NCBI GenBank assembly: GCA_016124585.1
Contig: WGNL01000005.1
Coordinates: 151,951-215,950 of the forward strand
Reading direction: 5' to 3'
Origin: Bacteroidota bacterium
GTDB taxonomy: Bacteria > Bacteroidota > Bacteroidia > Chitinophagales > Saprospiraceae
Length of the DNA stretch: 64,000 nucleotides
The notes below the pieces were generated by a model. The model did no database searches and was not told the origin of the DNA. It worked only from the letters and a program-made list of their open reading frames with translations. Every line of letters starts with the position of its first letter. Position 1 is the first letter of the stretch. Shown one piece after another: positions 63,670 to 64,000 of the stretch. Both the position numbers and the translations under genes were made by a program.

Positions 63670-64000
63670 CTTTTTGGTTTTTAATAAACATTTTGATTTA
63701 TTATTTCTACATTTTTAGACTTACAATTTAAATAAATTACAGCCGCTAATGTAGTACCCGCCATTCATCCTACCAATACTCTACAATGAAAAAATAATAA
63801 AAACTCCTCAACTATCCTGTCTGTCACAATCCACTTCTTTTTAACAAACTTCCTTTTTGCATTAGAGTTGCTCTGACCTAAGTGTTTGATTTTCAACAAG
63901 AGGATGTTTTAATTTTGTCCTTAAAACACCACAATTGAACATCCATTATCAAAAATTAAACACCAACCGACAGTGGAAAGCCGCTACCGGGGTCAGCCAA
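63670..64000. other. Right-edge intergenic stretch
   Basis: These 331 bases hold the presumed promoter region of the ParB-like gene. I find no TAnnTTTG box and no convincing gene. A reverse-strand open tail of 16 codons (63949-63999) may be the end of a gene outside the window, but it is too short to identify. Confidence 0.4.

Noticed and set aside
63949..63999. Reverse-strand tail of 16 codons as the end of a transposase
   Set aside because: The fragment is too short to assign, and no inverted repeats or other transposase parts are inside the window.

Overview
The window is a chromosomal segment of a member of the Bacteroidota, probably near the Saprospiria/Chitinophagia side (phylum confident, finer placement a guess). 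Four things point there. Two secreted proteins end in type IX secretion (T9SS) sorting domains and a third such domain survives as a pseudogene. Many genes have a TAnnTTTG promoter box about 20-40 bases before the start codon. The ribosomal genes have A/T-rich leaders without Shine-Dalgarno sequences. DUF2490, DUF4199, YARHG and DUF2306 proteins are also common in this phylum.

Layout. (1) 1-8033: phosphate uptake. pstS-pstC-pstA-pstB-phoU plus a TolC-like outer membrane protein run leftward. A PiT phosphate transporter runs rightward from the shared, apparently Pho-boxed control region at 6500-6605. (2) 8055-16230: two divergent DUF2490 outer-membrane-type proteins, an OmpR-family two-component system, then a SulP anion transporter with a beta-carbonic anhydrase (likely bicarbonate uptake), a TauE/SafE exporter and an OmpA-like lipoprotein. 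(3) 16311-20294: serine/threonine dehydratase family enzyme, a small lipoprotein, RluF and an amidohydrolase lipoprotein. (4) 20521-41032: the str, S10, spc and alpha ribosomal cluster from rpsL to rplQ, including fusA, secY, map, infA and rpoA. It contains rpmD and rpmJ (too short for ordinary ORF lists) and is cut into units by clear terminators and promoters; no tuf or adk is present. (5) 41193-60858: accessory genes with much non-coding structure: a T9SS-domain pseudogene, several lipoproteins, an AraC/reductase/DUF4199/membrane-LuxR group, an LLM flavin oxidoreductase, a 51-residue gene with its own promoter box and terminator, a large lipoprotein of unusual domain make-up, a rifampin ADP-ribosyltransferase (arr), T9SS cargo proteins, and several large palindromes. 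(6) 61059-61320: a 41-bp tandem repeat array. (7) 61560-64000: an AT-rich, probably transferred pair, a Dam-type adenine methylase overlapping a ParB-like-domain protein, running off toward the right edge.

The most interesting items are the AT-rich ParB-like/Dam pair, the PstC with a PstS-like segment spliced into its first periplasmic loop, the 11-bp phased repeats at pstS/PiT and upstream of the SulP gene, the promoter overlapping a terminator between fusA and rpsJ, the RsiV-like/ExbD-like lipoprotein, the 51-residue gene and the 41-bp repeat array. All family names come from reading motifs by eye; no database search was run.
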